NCBI RefSeq assembly: GCF_018687675.1
Contig: NZ_CP061302.1
Coordinates: 248,001-312,000, forward strand
From: Polynucleobacter sp. MG-Unter2-18
GTDB lineage: Bacteria; Pseudomonadota; Gammaproteobacteria; Burkholderiales; Burkholderiaceae
Direction: 5' to 3'
Length of the DNA stretch: 64,000 bases
Below, piece by piece: positions 38,664 to 46,812 of this stretch. Under the pieces are notes generated by a model. It did not search any database. It was not told the origin of the DNA and saw only the letters and a program-made list of their open reading frames with translations. The position numbers were made by a program, and so were the translations under genes. Within the stretch, counting starts at the first letter, position 1; each line of letters opens with the position of its first letter.

Positions 38664-38972
38664 ATGAAAAATAGTCGTCGCCAATTCATGATTTTGTCTG
38701 CCGCTGGTGCCTGCACTTTAGCCTTGAACGGTAAAGTTCAAGCTCAAGCAATGGTTGCTGAATCGGATCCACAGGCTGCTGCATTGGGTTACAAGGCAGA
38801 TGCGTCCAAGGTTGATAAGGCAAAGTATGCCAAATATGCTACTGGTCAACAGTGCGATAACTGCGCTTTGTACCAAGGTAAGGCTGGTTCTGCTTCTGGT
38901 GGTTGCTCTTTGTTTGGTGCTAAGCAAGTTGCTGGCAAAGGCTGGTGCTCTGCTTATGCTAAGAAGGCTTAA
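38664..38972 (+). CDS. High-potential iron-sulfur protein (HiPIP)
   Basis: HiPIPs are small periplasmic electron carriers with one [4Fe-4S] cluster. The 102-residue precursor starts MKNSRRQFMILSAAGACTLAL, a twin-arginine signal that exports folded cofactor proteins. The mature domain has the HiPIP cysteine pattern: QQCDNCALYQ, then GGCSLFG and GKGWCSAY, giving four ligands. A strong terminator follows, so it is probably a single-gene transcript. Possible partners are a respiratory or photosynthetic reaction-centre complex, none of which is in the window. Confidence 0.9.
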   Translation: MKNSRRQFMILSAAGACTLALNGKVQAQAMVAESDPQAAALGYKADASKVDKAKYAKYATGQQCDNCALYQGKAGSASGGCSLFGAKQVAGKGWCSAYAKKA

Positions 38973-38995
38973 TACTCCTTAGTTGTAATAGTTTT

Positions 38996-39025
38996 AAAAG
39001 GCCGCTTTCTAAAGCGGCCTTTTTT
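38996..39025. terminator. Bidirectional terminator between HiPIP and acyltransferase genes
   Basis: A perfect 13-bp inverted repeat (AAAAGGCCGCTTT / AAAGCGGCCTTTT) with a two-base centre and T-runs on both strands. It lies 23 bases after the HiPIP stop and reaches the last codon of the convergent acyltransferase gene. Confidence 0.88.
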
Positions 39026-40943
39026 AATGCTGCTGCCTCTCAAAAATGGGGTTAAATAGTTGACGAAGTTTTTGAGTCCCATATGCAGATAGGTGATTGC
39101 TATCTGAAAAGTAACTTCCTTGTTTATCTGCGAAGTTGCAATGCTCTTCATCACATAGTACCTCGTGGGGCAAAATCAGCCTGCCTTGTAGTTGGCGTGA
39201 TAAAGAGCTTATCAGGGACTTGAATTGACTATCAAATGAGGCTCTCGTGACGGAAGAGTTTTCAATAGTATTTCCGAACTTAATATTTCTGCTTGCCACG
39301 GATGCAAAATCAAAATTGGGAATAGCGATTGGACCAACTAAGTATATGTTTTTCCCTGTCTTTGCTAAATTATCTATTAGCATCATGATTGATTTTTCTC
39401 TGTAGCTGAGCTTGGGGTCTGAAATTGATGCCCCTGATTTATCAACCAAATCATTTGAATACCAGGTCATCGCAATGATTACAGTTTTTAGATTCCTATC
39501 TTTTTCTATCGCTTGAAAATTTATTTCAGCCATCTTTAGGCATTCTGTAGAGATATTGAGATCGATTGTTGGAAGACAGCCATTGAGTGGAATAATTAGC
39601 CCGGCCTGATGATGCGCGTTGAGAGACTCAATAATTGCTGGCGCATACATCTGAGCATGTGAGTTGCCAAGAAGTGCTAATGAGGGAGACGCTGTTATAT
39701 CGCCAATTAAGCAGCTACGCGATGCGCCATAAAGTCGATAGTTGCCTGGAGGGCAGCGGTAGTTTGAGTCAATTGCATTTGCAAATGAATTTGCAAGATC
39801 GGCATCTCTACCAGGCAGACCTTTTAATGCGAGCATAGTTGACGCATATATAGCTAATACGCAGTAGATAGAGAGAATTGCAAGCAATGTAGTTCTGGTA
39901 GGGATTGAACTCCTAAATGGATTTTCAATATATTTCCAGCTCAAATATGCAATGAGGATGGTTGCCAGCAACGCGCTCATCAAGATATGTAAAGGTACGC
40001 TATCTACATAGATGTACTTCAGAAAAACTAAAATGGGCCAATGCCATAGGTAGAGCGAGAAAGAGGATAGCCCTACCAGCCCCACTGGTTTTGTAATTAG
40101 ATAACGAAGCAGTAGTGAATTGCTATTTAATTTGTTCCAAAGAATAAGTCCTGCACCAAGAGTCAATAGAGTTGCGCTCGGAATTTGAGATGGCGGCGTT
40201 ACGAAATTAATAGTAATAAGCGCTAGTCCCGCTATGAACAAAAAATTCAGGCGCGTAGAATTTTCTGGCCGGATGATTGGGAGGAGTGCAAAACAACCGC
40301 CAATTGCAAATTGCCAAATGCGGGTTGGAAGTAAGAAGAATGCTGGGTTTGAGCCGCCAATATGCGTGAGATAAATATTGATGCCATATGAAGATGTGGC
40401 TATTACTAGTAATGCCACTATTTTTAGTGATTGGGGTCTGATAAATCTAATGATAATGATTAATATTGCTGGGAAGAATAGATAAAATTGTTCTTCAACC
40501 CCAAGGGACCACATGTGAAGCAAAGGCTTTAACTCATCGCTGGTTGAGAAATATCCACCCGTTCTCCAAAAATATATATTGGCAATAAAGCTTAGTGTTG
40601 CAATCTGACTCTTTGCATACCTCTCTAGGTCTGGGGCAAGCAATATCAAGGTAGCGGCAATTGAGCTGGCAACAAGCATGGCCAGCATCGCTGGCAAAAT
40701 TCTTTTAACCCTCTTTAGATAGAACGAGGAAAATCGGAATTCATTTTTTGCCGCTTGTCTGCTAATTAAAAGGGTGATGAGATATCCAGAAATGACAAAA
40801 AATAAGTCAACACCAAGATATCCAGTTGGCAGGGTACCGGGGAAGAAGTGAAATGCGATTACCGCCGATACCGCTAGCGCTCTAAGCCCGTCAATTTCTT
40901 TTCGGTGATGTAAGTCCAGTTGATTAGTGGCTTGGCTAGTCAT
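39024..40943 (-). CDS. OafA-type membrane acyltransferase fused to an SGNH hydrolase domain
   Basis: This 639-residue protein has an N-terminal acyltransferase-3 domain (about residues 10-350, ten or so membrane helices) that starts HRKEIDGLRALAVSAVIAFHF with the catalytic histidine region. FFVISGYLITLLI follows near residue 50. The periplasmic C-terminal part (about 400-639) is an SGNH domain with NSHAQMYAP and the C-terminal D-x-x-H as SDSNHLS. OafA-like fusions O-acetylate O-antigen or other glycans from the cytoplasmic acetyl-CoA pool. The target sugar is unknown. It is a lone gene near the glycan cluster. Confidence 0.88.
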   Translation of the reverse strand: MTSQATNQLDLHHRKEIDGLRALAVSAVIAFHFFPGTLPTGYLGVDLFFVISGYLITLLISRQAAKNEFRFSSFYLKRVKRILPAMLAMLVASSIAATLILLAPDLERYAKSQIATLSFIANIYFWRTGGYFSTSDELKPLLHMWSLGVEEQFYLFFPAILIIIIRFIRPQSLKIVALLVIATSSYGINIYLTHIGGSNPAFFLLPTRIWQFAIGGCFALLPIIRPENSTRLNFLFIAGLALITINFVTPPSQIPSATLLTLGAGLILWNKLNSNSLLLRYLITKPVGLVGLSSFSLYLWHWPILVFLKYIYVDSVPLHILMSALLATILIAYLSWKYIENPFRSSIPTRTTLLAILSIYCVLAIYASTMLALKGLPGRDADLANSFANAIDSNYRCPPGNYRLYGASRSCLIGDITASPSLALLGNSHAQMYAPAIIESLNAHHQAGLIIPLNGCLPTIDLNISTECLKMAEINFQAIEKDRNLKTVIIAMTWYSNDLVDKSGASISDPKLSYREKSIMMLIDNLAKTGKNIYLVGPIAIPNFDFASVASRNIKFGNTIENSSVTRASFDSQFKSLISSLSRQLQGRLILPHEVLCDEEHCNFADKQGSYFSDSNHLSAYGTQKLRQLFNPIFERQQH

Positions 40944-41072
40944 CAGTTGATTTTAAGGTAGACCAAACCACTTTATTGGCCATCCATCTGCACGCGCTTA
41001 TGATTGAACTGAAAGCTCTAATGTTTCCCCCTTAATTTCTTATATTTTGAGTGTTAGCAATTAATTAAATTA

Positions 41073-41615
41073 GTGATGCGACCATCCCGTAAGCAACTCA
41101 TAAAAAATCTTGCCTTTTACCTTGGCGGCGATCAGCCTTTTGTCCCATGGTTGGAGCGAATGCGCTCTGTATTTGGGGCATTTTTAGGACTTTTGTTAGT
41201 GATTACTACCGCTCAGTTCCTTGGTGAGCTTGGCGGTACTGATGAATGGTTGATGGCGTCCCTGGGTGCAAGTGCATTGCTAGTGTTTGCCTTGCCTCAG
41301 AGTCCAATGGCTCAGCCATGGGCTGTAATTGCTGGCAATACCCTGTCTGCATTGGTTGGGATCTCGATATTCCGCTTTGTAAATGACCCTCTGTTAGCAA
41401 TGCCTTTGGCGGCCAGCCTATCCATCCTGGGTATGTTTGCATTGCGTTGCTTGCACCCTCCCGCCGCCGCGGTAGCCTTAATTGTTGTTTTGAGCCAGAT
41501 AACCCATTACCAATATGCTTTTTTCCCAGTGATGGTGGATTCCATTCTATTAATCTTGGCGGGGGCTACTTATAGCAATTTAACAGGAAAGCCTTACCCA
41601 AATAAGCCAAATTAA
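41073..41615 (+). CDS. HPP family membrane protein
   Basis: This 180-residue protein has four membrane helices and the family motif LHPPAAAVALIVVL near residue 128, with MASLGASALLVFALPQSPMAQPWAVIAGN near residue 70. The HPP family includes transporters linked to nitrite in cyanobacteria, but most members are uncharacterised. It stands 74 bases upstream of manC and could share its transcript. No cystathionine-beta-synthase domain is fused, unlike some relatives. Confidence 0.85.
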   Translation: MMRPSRKQLIKNLAFYLGGDQPFVPWLERMRSVFGAFLGLLLVITTAQFLGELGGTDEWLMASLGASALLVFALPQSPMAQPWAVIAGNTLSALVGISIFRFVNDPLLAMPLAASLSILGMFALRCLHPPAAAVALIVVLSQITHYQYAFFPVMVDSILLILAGATYSNLTGKPYPNKPN

Positions 41616-41689
41616 GCCTAATCATGGAAATAAAGCCTATAAAATCAGGGCTTAATTACAAAAAACATAAAGGCTTAAATTAGGCGCCC

Positions 41690-43225
41690 ATGACGACTTC
41701 CCAGTCATCAACCTCGACTTCAGTCGTACCTATCATATTGTGTGGTGGCTCGGGTACTCGCCTCTGGCCTTTATCCAGGTCGGGTTTTCCAAAGCAGTTT
41801 TTAGTATTGTCTGGCGATGATTCGGGTAAGAGCTTATTTCAGCAGGCAATTGAAAGAATTAATGCAATCGACTCTACTAATGATTTTGAGCTGGGCCCCA
41901 CTCTGATTGTTACAAATGAAGAGCATCGTTTTTTAGCTCTTGATCAACTGCGAGAGCTAAAGGGGATTCAGACAAATTTATTGCTTGAGCCTGTGGGGCG
42001 CAACACGGCGCCAGCACTTACATTGGCAGCCTTTCAGGCGCAATACTTTGCGGCAAATGCCAGCCCTCAGAAGGGTGATCCAATTTTGGTTATTACACCT
42101 GCCGATCAGACTATTCGTAATCAATCAAGCTTTATTAAGTCTTTACAGAGTTGCATTGCAACCGTTGAGGCTGACCAATCTAAAAAAACAATTGCCATTT
42201 TAGGTATCACGCCATGTGCCCCCGAAACAGGTTATGGATACATCAAACGTCAGGGCGATGCTGGTATTCATGGTGAGTTTGATGTAGAGAGATTTGTTGA
42301 GAAGCCCGATACAAGTAAAGCTGAAGCTTATTTAAAAGAAGGTGACTATCTTTGGAATAGCGGTATGTTCGTATTGCGTGCAAGTACTTGGCTTGCCGCA
42401 TTGAAAGAGTTTCGACCTGATATTTATATCGCTACTGAGAGCGCTTGGAGTGCTAGGGCGATTGATCGGGCTGGTGATGTTGCTTTTATTAGGCCGGGCG
42501 TAGAAGCTTTTAAGACAGTTCCAAGTGAGTCAATTGATTATGCGGTAATTGAGCGGTGTGCAAGTTCGCAGGAATCTAGCCCATTTTCCATCAAGATGAT
42601 TGAGCTTGATGCGGGCTGGAATGACCTAGGTGCTTGGGATGCCGTATGGCAAGTTGGCAATCAGGATGAGAATGCTAATGTCATTACCGGTGATGTCATT
42701 GTGGATGATGTAAAAAATTCTTTGATTTATTCCAGCAGTAGGTTGGTTAGCGCTGTTGGAGTTGATGATCTGATTATTGTGGAGACTGCAGATGCGGTTC
42801 TTGTCGCCAATAGAAGAAGTAGTCAGACTGTAAAGTCAGTGGTTGAACTTCTTCAGTCTCAGCAGCGAGAAGAAAAAAATTTACACAGAAAAGTTGCAAG
42901 ACCTTGGGGTTGGTATGACAGTATTGATCAGGGTGATCGCTTCAAAGTAAAGCGAATCCAGGTAAAGCCTGGAGCAAGCCTCTCTCTGCAGATGCATGAG
43001 CATCGAGCTGAACATTGGGTGGTTGTAAGGGGCATAGCTGAAATTACCAATGGCGATCAGGTGATGACATTGACTGAAAATCAAAGCACTTACATTCCCC
43101 AAGGGCAAACCCATCGCCTAGCTAACCCAGGTAATGAGCCCTTAGAAATCATTGAGGTGCAATCGGGCGCTTATTTAGGTGAAGATGATATTGTGAGGCT
43201 TGAAGATGCCTATGGACGGGGCTGA
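41690..43225 (+). CDS. manC: Mannose-1-phosphate guanylyltransferase / mannose-6-phosphate isomerase
   Basis: This bifunctional enzyme makes GDP-mannose. The 511-residue protein has a nucleotidyltransferase domain with GGSGTRLWPLSRSGFPKQFL near residue 20, EPVGRNTAPAL near 100 and FVEKPD near 205. A C-terminal cupin isomerase domain follows from about 395 (RPWGWYDSIDQGDRFKVKRI, QMHEHRAEHWVVV). Length is slightly above the usual 470-480 because of an extended N-terminus. With gmd 43 bases downstream it supplies the GDP-deoxyhexose branch. Confidence 0.95.
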   Translation: MTTSQSSTSTSVVPIILCGGSGTRLWPLSRSGFPKQFLVLSGDDSGKSLFQQAIERINAIDSTNDFELGPTLIVTNEEHRFLALDQLRELKGIQTNLLLEPVGRNTAPALTLAAFQAQYFAANASPQKGDPILVITPADQTIRNQSSFIKSLQSCIATVEADQSKKTIAILGITPCAPETGYGYIKRQGDAGIHGEFDVERFVEKPDTSKAEAYLKEGDYLWNSGMFVLRASTWLAALKEFRPDIYIATESAWSARAIDRAGDVAFIRPGVEAFKTVPSESIDYAVIERCASSQESSPFSIKMIELDAGWNDLGAWDAVWQVGNQDENANVITGDVIVDDVKNSLIYSSSRLVSAVGVDDLIIVETADAVLVANRRSSQTVKSVVELLQSQQREEKNLHRKVARPWGWYDSIDQGDRFKVKRIQVKPGASLSLQMHEHRAEHWVVVRGIAEITNGDQVMTLTENQSTYIPQGQTHRLANPGNEPLEIIEVQSGAYLGEDDIVRLEDAYGRG

Positions 43226-43268
43226 TTTTAGTTAAGGTAAATTGGTTTTTAAGAACAAATATAAAGAT

Positions 43269-44399
43269 ATGACTAATAAGCAAAAAGTAGCGTTGATTAC
43301 TGGTATTACTGGGCAGGATGGCTCTTACTTGGCGGAGTTCCTATTAGAAAAAGGCTACATCGTTCATGGCATTAAGCGCCGTGCATCCTCTTTTAATACT
43401 GAGCGTGTTGACCATCTGTACCAAGATCCACATATTAATCATCGTCATTTTGTGCTTCATTATGGTGACTTAAGTGATTCAAGCAACTTAACTCGCATCA
43501 TTCAGCAAACACAGCCGGATGAAATTTATAACTTGGGTGCCCAAAGTCATGTGGCTGTATCTTTCGAGTCTCCAGAATATACAGCCGATGTGGATGCTAT
43601 TGGTCCCTTGCGAATCTTGGAGGCGATTCGCATACTTGGCTTAGAGAAAAAAACTCGTTTTTATCAAGCCTCTACTTCTGAGCTCTATGGATTAGTTCAA
43701 GAGATTCCGCAAAAAGAAACAACCCCTTTTTATCCTAGAAGCCCTTATGCAGTTGCTAAGCTTTATGCCTACTGGATTACCGTTAACTATCGCGAAGCTT
43801 ATGGCATGTATGCCTGTAATGGAATACTCTTCAACCATGAGTCAAAACGTCGTGGAGAAACATTTGTAACCCGCAAGGTAACTCGTGGTTTAGCGAATAT
43901 TGCACAAGGTTTAGAGCAATGTCTTTATATGGGTAATATTGATGCCTTGCGAGATTGGGGTCATGCAGAAGATTATGTTCGCATGCAATGGTTGATGCTG
44001 CAGCAAGATGAGCCAGATGACTTTGTAATTGCTACTGGCGTGCAATTTACTGTTCGTGAATTTATTATTCGCAGCGCTAAACAGCTGGGCATTACGATTA
44101 AGTTCGAAGGCTCTGCAGAGCAAGAACGTGGCCTAGTGGTTGCTATTGATGGTAACAGTGCTCCCGCACTCAAGGTTGGCGATGTTATCGTGCAAATTGA
44201 TCCACGTTACTACCGCCCGACTGAGGTGGAGACCTTGTTAGGTGATCCAACTAAGGCCAAACAGAAGTTAGGCTGGACCCCAGAGATCACGCTTGATCAA
44301 ATGATCGTGGAGATGGTGGCAAATGATCTGGATCAGGCAAAACAACATGCCCTTCTTAAAAATCACGGATATGTAGTTTCTGTTGGCAAAGAAAATTAA
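43269..44399 (+). CDS. gmd: GDP-mannose 4,6-dehydratase
   Basis: Gmd makes GDP-4-keto-6-deoxymannose, precursor of GDP-L-fucose and GDP-perosamine. From the ATG at 43269 the protein is 376 residues. It begins with the NADP motif [16 protein letters not shown], has [10 protein letters not shown] near residue 130 and [13 protein letters not shown] with Tyr-x3-Lys near 155. [14 protein letters not shown] near 225 is the family signature. It is the last gene with the composition of the core genome. Its pathway partner fcl is 1.4 kb further on, beyond the rfaH and regulator genes. Confidence 0.96.
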   Translation: MTNKQKVALITGITGQDGSYLAEFLLEKGYIVHGIKRRASSFNTERVDHLYQDPHINHRHFVLHYGDLSDSSNLTRIIQQTQPDEIYNLGAQSHVAVSFESPEYTADVDAIGPLRILEAIRILGLEKKTRFYQASTSELYGLVQEIPQKETTPFYPRSPYAVAKLYAYWITVNYREAYGMYACNGILFNHESKRRGETFVTRKVTRGLANIAQGLEQCLYMGNIDALRDWGHAEDYVRMQWLMLQQDEPDDFVIATGVQFTVREFIIRSAKQLGITIKFEGSAEQERGLVVAIDGNSAPALKVGDVIVQIDPRYYRPTEVETLLGDPTKAKQKLGWTPEITLDQMIVEMVANDLDQAKQHALLKNHGYVVSVGKEN

Positions 44400-44699
44400 T
44401 CCATGCTTCAAATCCTCGAGTATTTCGAACTGTTGGCGAACGCTCTCAATATAAGGGGGAAGGTGTGCAGCAATTAGAGGTGAGGCAGTGAATTCGACGA
44501 AGATCTGGGCGCCAACGACCAGCCTACAGCACAAAGCATGCTTCCCAATTTCGAGGATGATCACAAATCCTAAATAGCAGGAGATATCTCGGCAAACTAA
44601 TTGCCCGTATATATAAAATGGTTGATAAAAATATTATTTCCTCGCTGAAACATCAAGGGGGTAGGATGTTGACAATACAGAAGACTTTTGGAGAAGACG
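44400..44699. other. 300-base gene-free stretch at the composition boundary
   Basis: No gene with clear family similarity lies here. The left two-thirds (44401-44575) is richer in G and C and stays open on the minus strand for about 55 codons with no plausible start or product, as expected of a remnant or chance. The right third is AT-rich and contains TATATATAAAAT near 44608 and TTGACA near 44670, candidate promoter elements for rfaH. GGAG at 44690-44693 is the likely rfaH ribosome-binding site. The stretch marks the junction between manC-gmd and the GC-richer cluster. Confidence 0.5.
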
Positions 44700-45197
44700 A
44701 TGCACTGGTTTCTAGTTCATACCAAGCCTGGACAAGAAAAGTGCGCCCAGGAAAACCTCCATCGGCAAGGCTATGAGTGTTACCTCCCGACCCTTCCATC
44801 AGAAAAGATCCGCCAAGGGTTGCTGACGATTGCAGACGAACCCCTGTTTCCACGTTACCTGTTCATTCGCTTGGGCTTCGGTCATTCGGCCAAGAGTTGG
44901 GGGCCAATCCGTTCGACAAAGGGAGTTAGCCGTCTTATCATCTTCGGGATCCAGCCTGCGCGGGTAGATGATCGGCTGATCGAGCTGCTACGATCAAAGG
45001 AGGTATTGCTTCAGATGGAGCCGGAGCGATTGTTCAAAGCCGGTGAGCGGGTCTACCTAATGGAGGCGCCATTTGCCGGCATCGAAGGCATCTACCAAAT
45101 GGCCGATGGCGAAAGTCGGGTCATGGTGTTGATTGAGATTCTGAGAATGCCAGTTGCGGTGCGAGTCGCACCGGCCAGTTTGCGCAAGGTGAATTAG
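44700..45197 (+). CDS. rfaH: RfaH-type transcription antiterminator (NusG paralogue)
   Basis: RfaH binds RNA polymerase paused at ops elements and keeps it processive through long, weakly translated surface-polysaccharide operons. The 165-residue protein has the NGN domain (WFLVHTKPGQEKCAQENLHRQGYECYLP, EPLFPRYLFIRLG, RSTKGVSRLIIFG), which is closer to RfaH than to NusG. A C-terminal KOW segment follows (AGERVYLMEAPFAGIEGIYQ). The ATG at 44700 lies seven bases after GGAG. A matching ops sequence lies 170 bases downstream, ahead of the glycan operon, so it is probably a locus-dedicated factor. Confidence 0.9.
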   Translation: MHWFLVHTKPGQEKCAQENLHRQGYECYLPTLPSEKIRQGLLTIADEPLFPRYLFIRLGFGHSAKSWGPIRSTKGVSRLIIFGIQPARVDDRLIELLRSKEVLLQMEPERLFKAGERVYLMEAPFAGIEGIYQMADGESRVMVLIEILRMPVAVRVAPASLRKVN

Positions 45198-45221
45198 CAA
45201 AACTACCTCGCAATAGCCTAT

Positions 45222-45251
45222 TTAGCAAAAAACCTTTTTTAAAGTTATAAA
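45222..45251 (+). promoter_or_regulatory. Candidate promoter of the glycan operon
   Basis: TTAGCA (45222-45227) and TATAAA (45246-45251) are 18 bases apart and resemble sigma-70 -35 and -10 elements. They lie about 115 bases upstream of ops, leaving an untranslated leader of a length usual for RfaH-controlled operons. This is a motif match only. Confidence 0.3.
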
Positions 45252-45366
45252 TATGTGGCAGAATAGTGTTCGTCAGTCGAACTTATGACGGTACTCTTTG
45301 CTTCACTTTATTGCATCAGAGCTTCTGCTAAAACCCTAACCGCGCTTGCTGATCGTCGAACAGCAC

Positions 45367-45378
45367 GGCGGTAGCGTA
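45367..45378 (+). promoter_or_regulatory. ops element (RfaH recruitment site)
   Basis: GGCGGTAGCGTA matches the ops consensus GGCGGTAGCGT without mismatch over its first 11 bases and continues ACCTAA. It lies in the 192-base untranslated region between rfaH and the first structural genes, 11 bases before the TTG start of the EPS regulator. Its sense orientation, leader position and the neighbouring rfaH all agree. A full JUMPstart sequence upstream of it is not obvious. Confidence 0.85.
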
Positions 45379-45389
45379 CCTAAATTACC

Positions 45390-45803
45390 TTGAGCCTAGT
45401 ATCCCCACTTCAGAAATTGGCTGGTTTCCAGGAGGAAATCCAGTTCGAAGTCCTGCGCCGTTTGCATAAGACGCCCCAGACCAGTCAGCGCATGCTAGCC
45501 AAGGATCTGGGCGTGGGGCTGGGTACGATCAACTTCTGCTTCCAGGCGCTGATTGAAAAGGGCTTAGTCAAGATGCATAACTTCAATCAAAGTAAGAATA
45601 AGTTGCGCTATGCCTATTGGCTCACCCCGGCAGGAGTGCTTGAAAAGTCAAAGCTTACGAGCGAGTTTTTGAGGCGTAAAGTGGCAGATTATGAAGCCCT
45701 TCAGGTCGAAATCGAAGTCTTGAAGGCTGAGATGAGTCCTATGAATGATTGCTTGTGCCTTGAAGACTGTGTGAGCCCCCTAGAAAATGACTGCCCCCCC
45801 TAA
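45390..45803 (+). CDS. MarR-type EPS-associated transcriptional regulator
   Basis: This 137-residue protein has a winged-helix domain with [52 protein letters not shown]. That pattern is the small MarR-like family found at the head of exopolysaccharide clusters with RfaH/NusG-type genes. A C-terminal coiled coil (about 88-118) precedes a cysteine-rich tail CLCLEDCVS. The start is TTG at 45390; the frame has no ATG nearby. It overlaps fcl by 17 bases. Its targets are unknown and it may act on its own operon. Confidence 0.82.
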   Translation: MSLVSPLQKLAGFQEEIQFEVLRRLHKTPQTSQRMLAKDLGVGLGTINFCFQALIEKGLVKMHNFNQSKNKLRYAYWLTPAGVLEKSKLTSEFLRRKVADYEALQVEIEVLKAEMSPMNDCLCLEDCVSPLENDCPP

Positions 45804-46770
45804 AATCTTCGTTGCAGGCCACCGAGGCATGGTTGGTTCGGCCATTGTTCGCCAGTTGCTGGCACACAGTCACCCGGTTGAGCTGATTGTTACTCGCACA
45901 CATGCTGAACTAGACCTCACTGACCAGGCAGCCGTTTACGCTTTCTTTAAGGAAGAGGCGCCTGACCATGTTTACTTAGCTGCAGCTAAGGTTGGCGGCA
46001 TCCACGCCAATAGCATCTATCCTGCTGAATTCATTTATCAAAACCTGATGATGCAGGCGAACGTCATTGATGCTGCCTTCCGCCATGGCGTGCAAAAACT
46101 CTTATTCCTCGGCTCCAGCTGTATCTATCCCAGGTTAGCTCCCCAGCCAATGAAGGAGGGCGCGCTGCTTACCGGCACTCTGGAGTCTACAAACGAGCCT
46201 TACGCCATTGCCAAGATTGCAGGCATCAAGCTCTGCGAAAGCTACAACCGCCAGTATGGCGAAAGCCACGGAGTTGACTATCGCAGCGTTATGCCCACCA
46301 ATCTCTATGGTCCTGGCGATAACTATCATCCCCAGAACTCCCACGTCATTCCAGCCCTGATTCGCCGCTTGCACGAGGCCAAGGTTAGCAATAAATCAAG
46401 CGTCGCTATCTGGGGTACCGGCACGCCGATGCGCGAATTCCTGTATGTGGACGACATGGCTGCAGCTAGCGTGCACGTTATGAACCTGCCACAGGTCACA
46501 TACCAGCAGTACACCCAACCTATGCTCAGCCATATTAATGTGGGTTGTGGGTACGACCTCACTATTAAGGAGCTGGCCGAAAACATTGCCCAAGTCGTTA
46601 ACTATACGGGCGATATTGTTTTCGACCTCAGCAAGCCTGACGGTGCACCTCGCAAACTTGTTGACAGCACACGCCTTAATGCACTTGGCTGGAATGCTAA
46701 GGAGTCTTTGGAGGGCGGTCTCAAAAAGGCCTACGAGGATTTTTTAAAGAGCAAGGCTAAATGGCCTTGA
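45787..46770 (+). CDS. fcl: GDP-L-fucose synthase
   Basis: Fcl epimerises and reduces GDP-4-keto-6-deoxymannose to GDP-L-fucose. The 327-residue protein has [14 protein letters not shown] near residue 12 (NADP loop), [20 protein letters not shown] near residue 65, [14 protein letters not shown] near 107, and [16 protein letters not shown] with Tyr-x3-Lys near 140. Fcl-type [24 protein letters not shown] is near 175. The product of gmd, just upstream but outside this operon, is its substrate. The start overlaps the regulator gene. Confidence 0.95.
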   Translation: MTAPPKIFVAGHRGMVGSAIVRQLLAHSHPVELIVTRTHAELDLTDQAAVYAFFKEEAPDHVYLAAAKVGGIHANSIYPAEFIYQNLMMQANVIDAAFRHGVQKLLFLGSSCIYPRLAPQPMKEGALLTGTLESTNEPYAIAKIAGIKLCESYNRQYGESHGVDYRSVMPTNLYGPGDNYHPQNSHVIPALIRRLHEAKVSNKSSVAIWGTGTPMREFLYVDDMAAASVHVMNLPQVTYQQYTQPMLSHINVGCGYDLTIKELAENIAQVVNYTGDIVFDLSKPDGAPRKLVDSTRLNALGWNAKESLEGGLKKAYEDFLKSKAKWP

Positions 46771-46812
46771 AAGAACTCAAGGTCGCAGAACGCGACGAAT
46801 TAATTAACGTGC

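Noticed and set aside
44268-44564. 98-codon minus-strand open frame across the end of gmd
   Set aside because: The last 35 codons are antisense to gmd and no family resemblance was seen. I mention the stretch only as gene-free.
44600-44699. Transposase or insertion-sequence remnant at the island edge
   Set aside because: No terminal inverted repeats, target duplication or transposase motif could be identified around the boundary.
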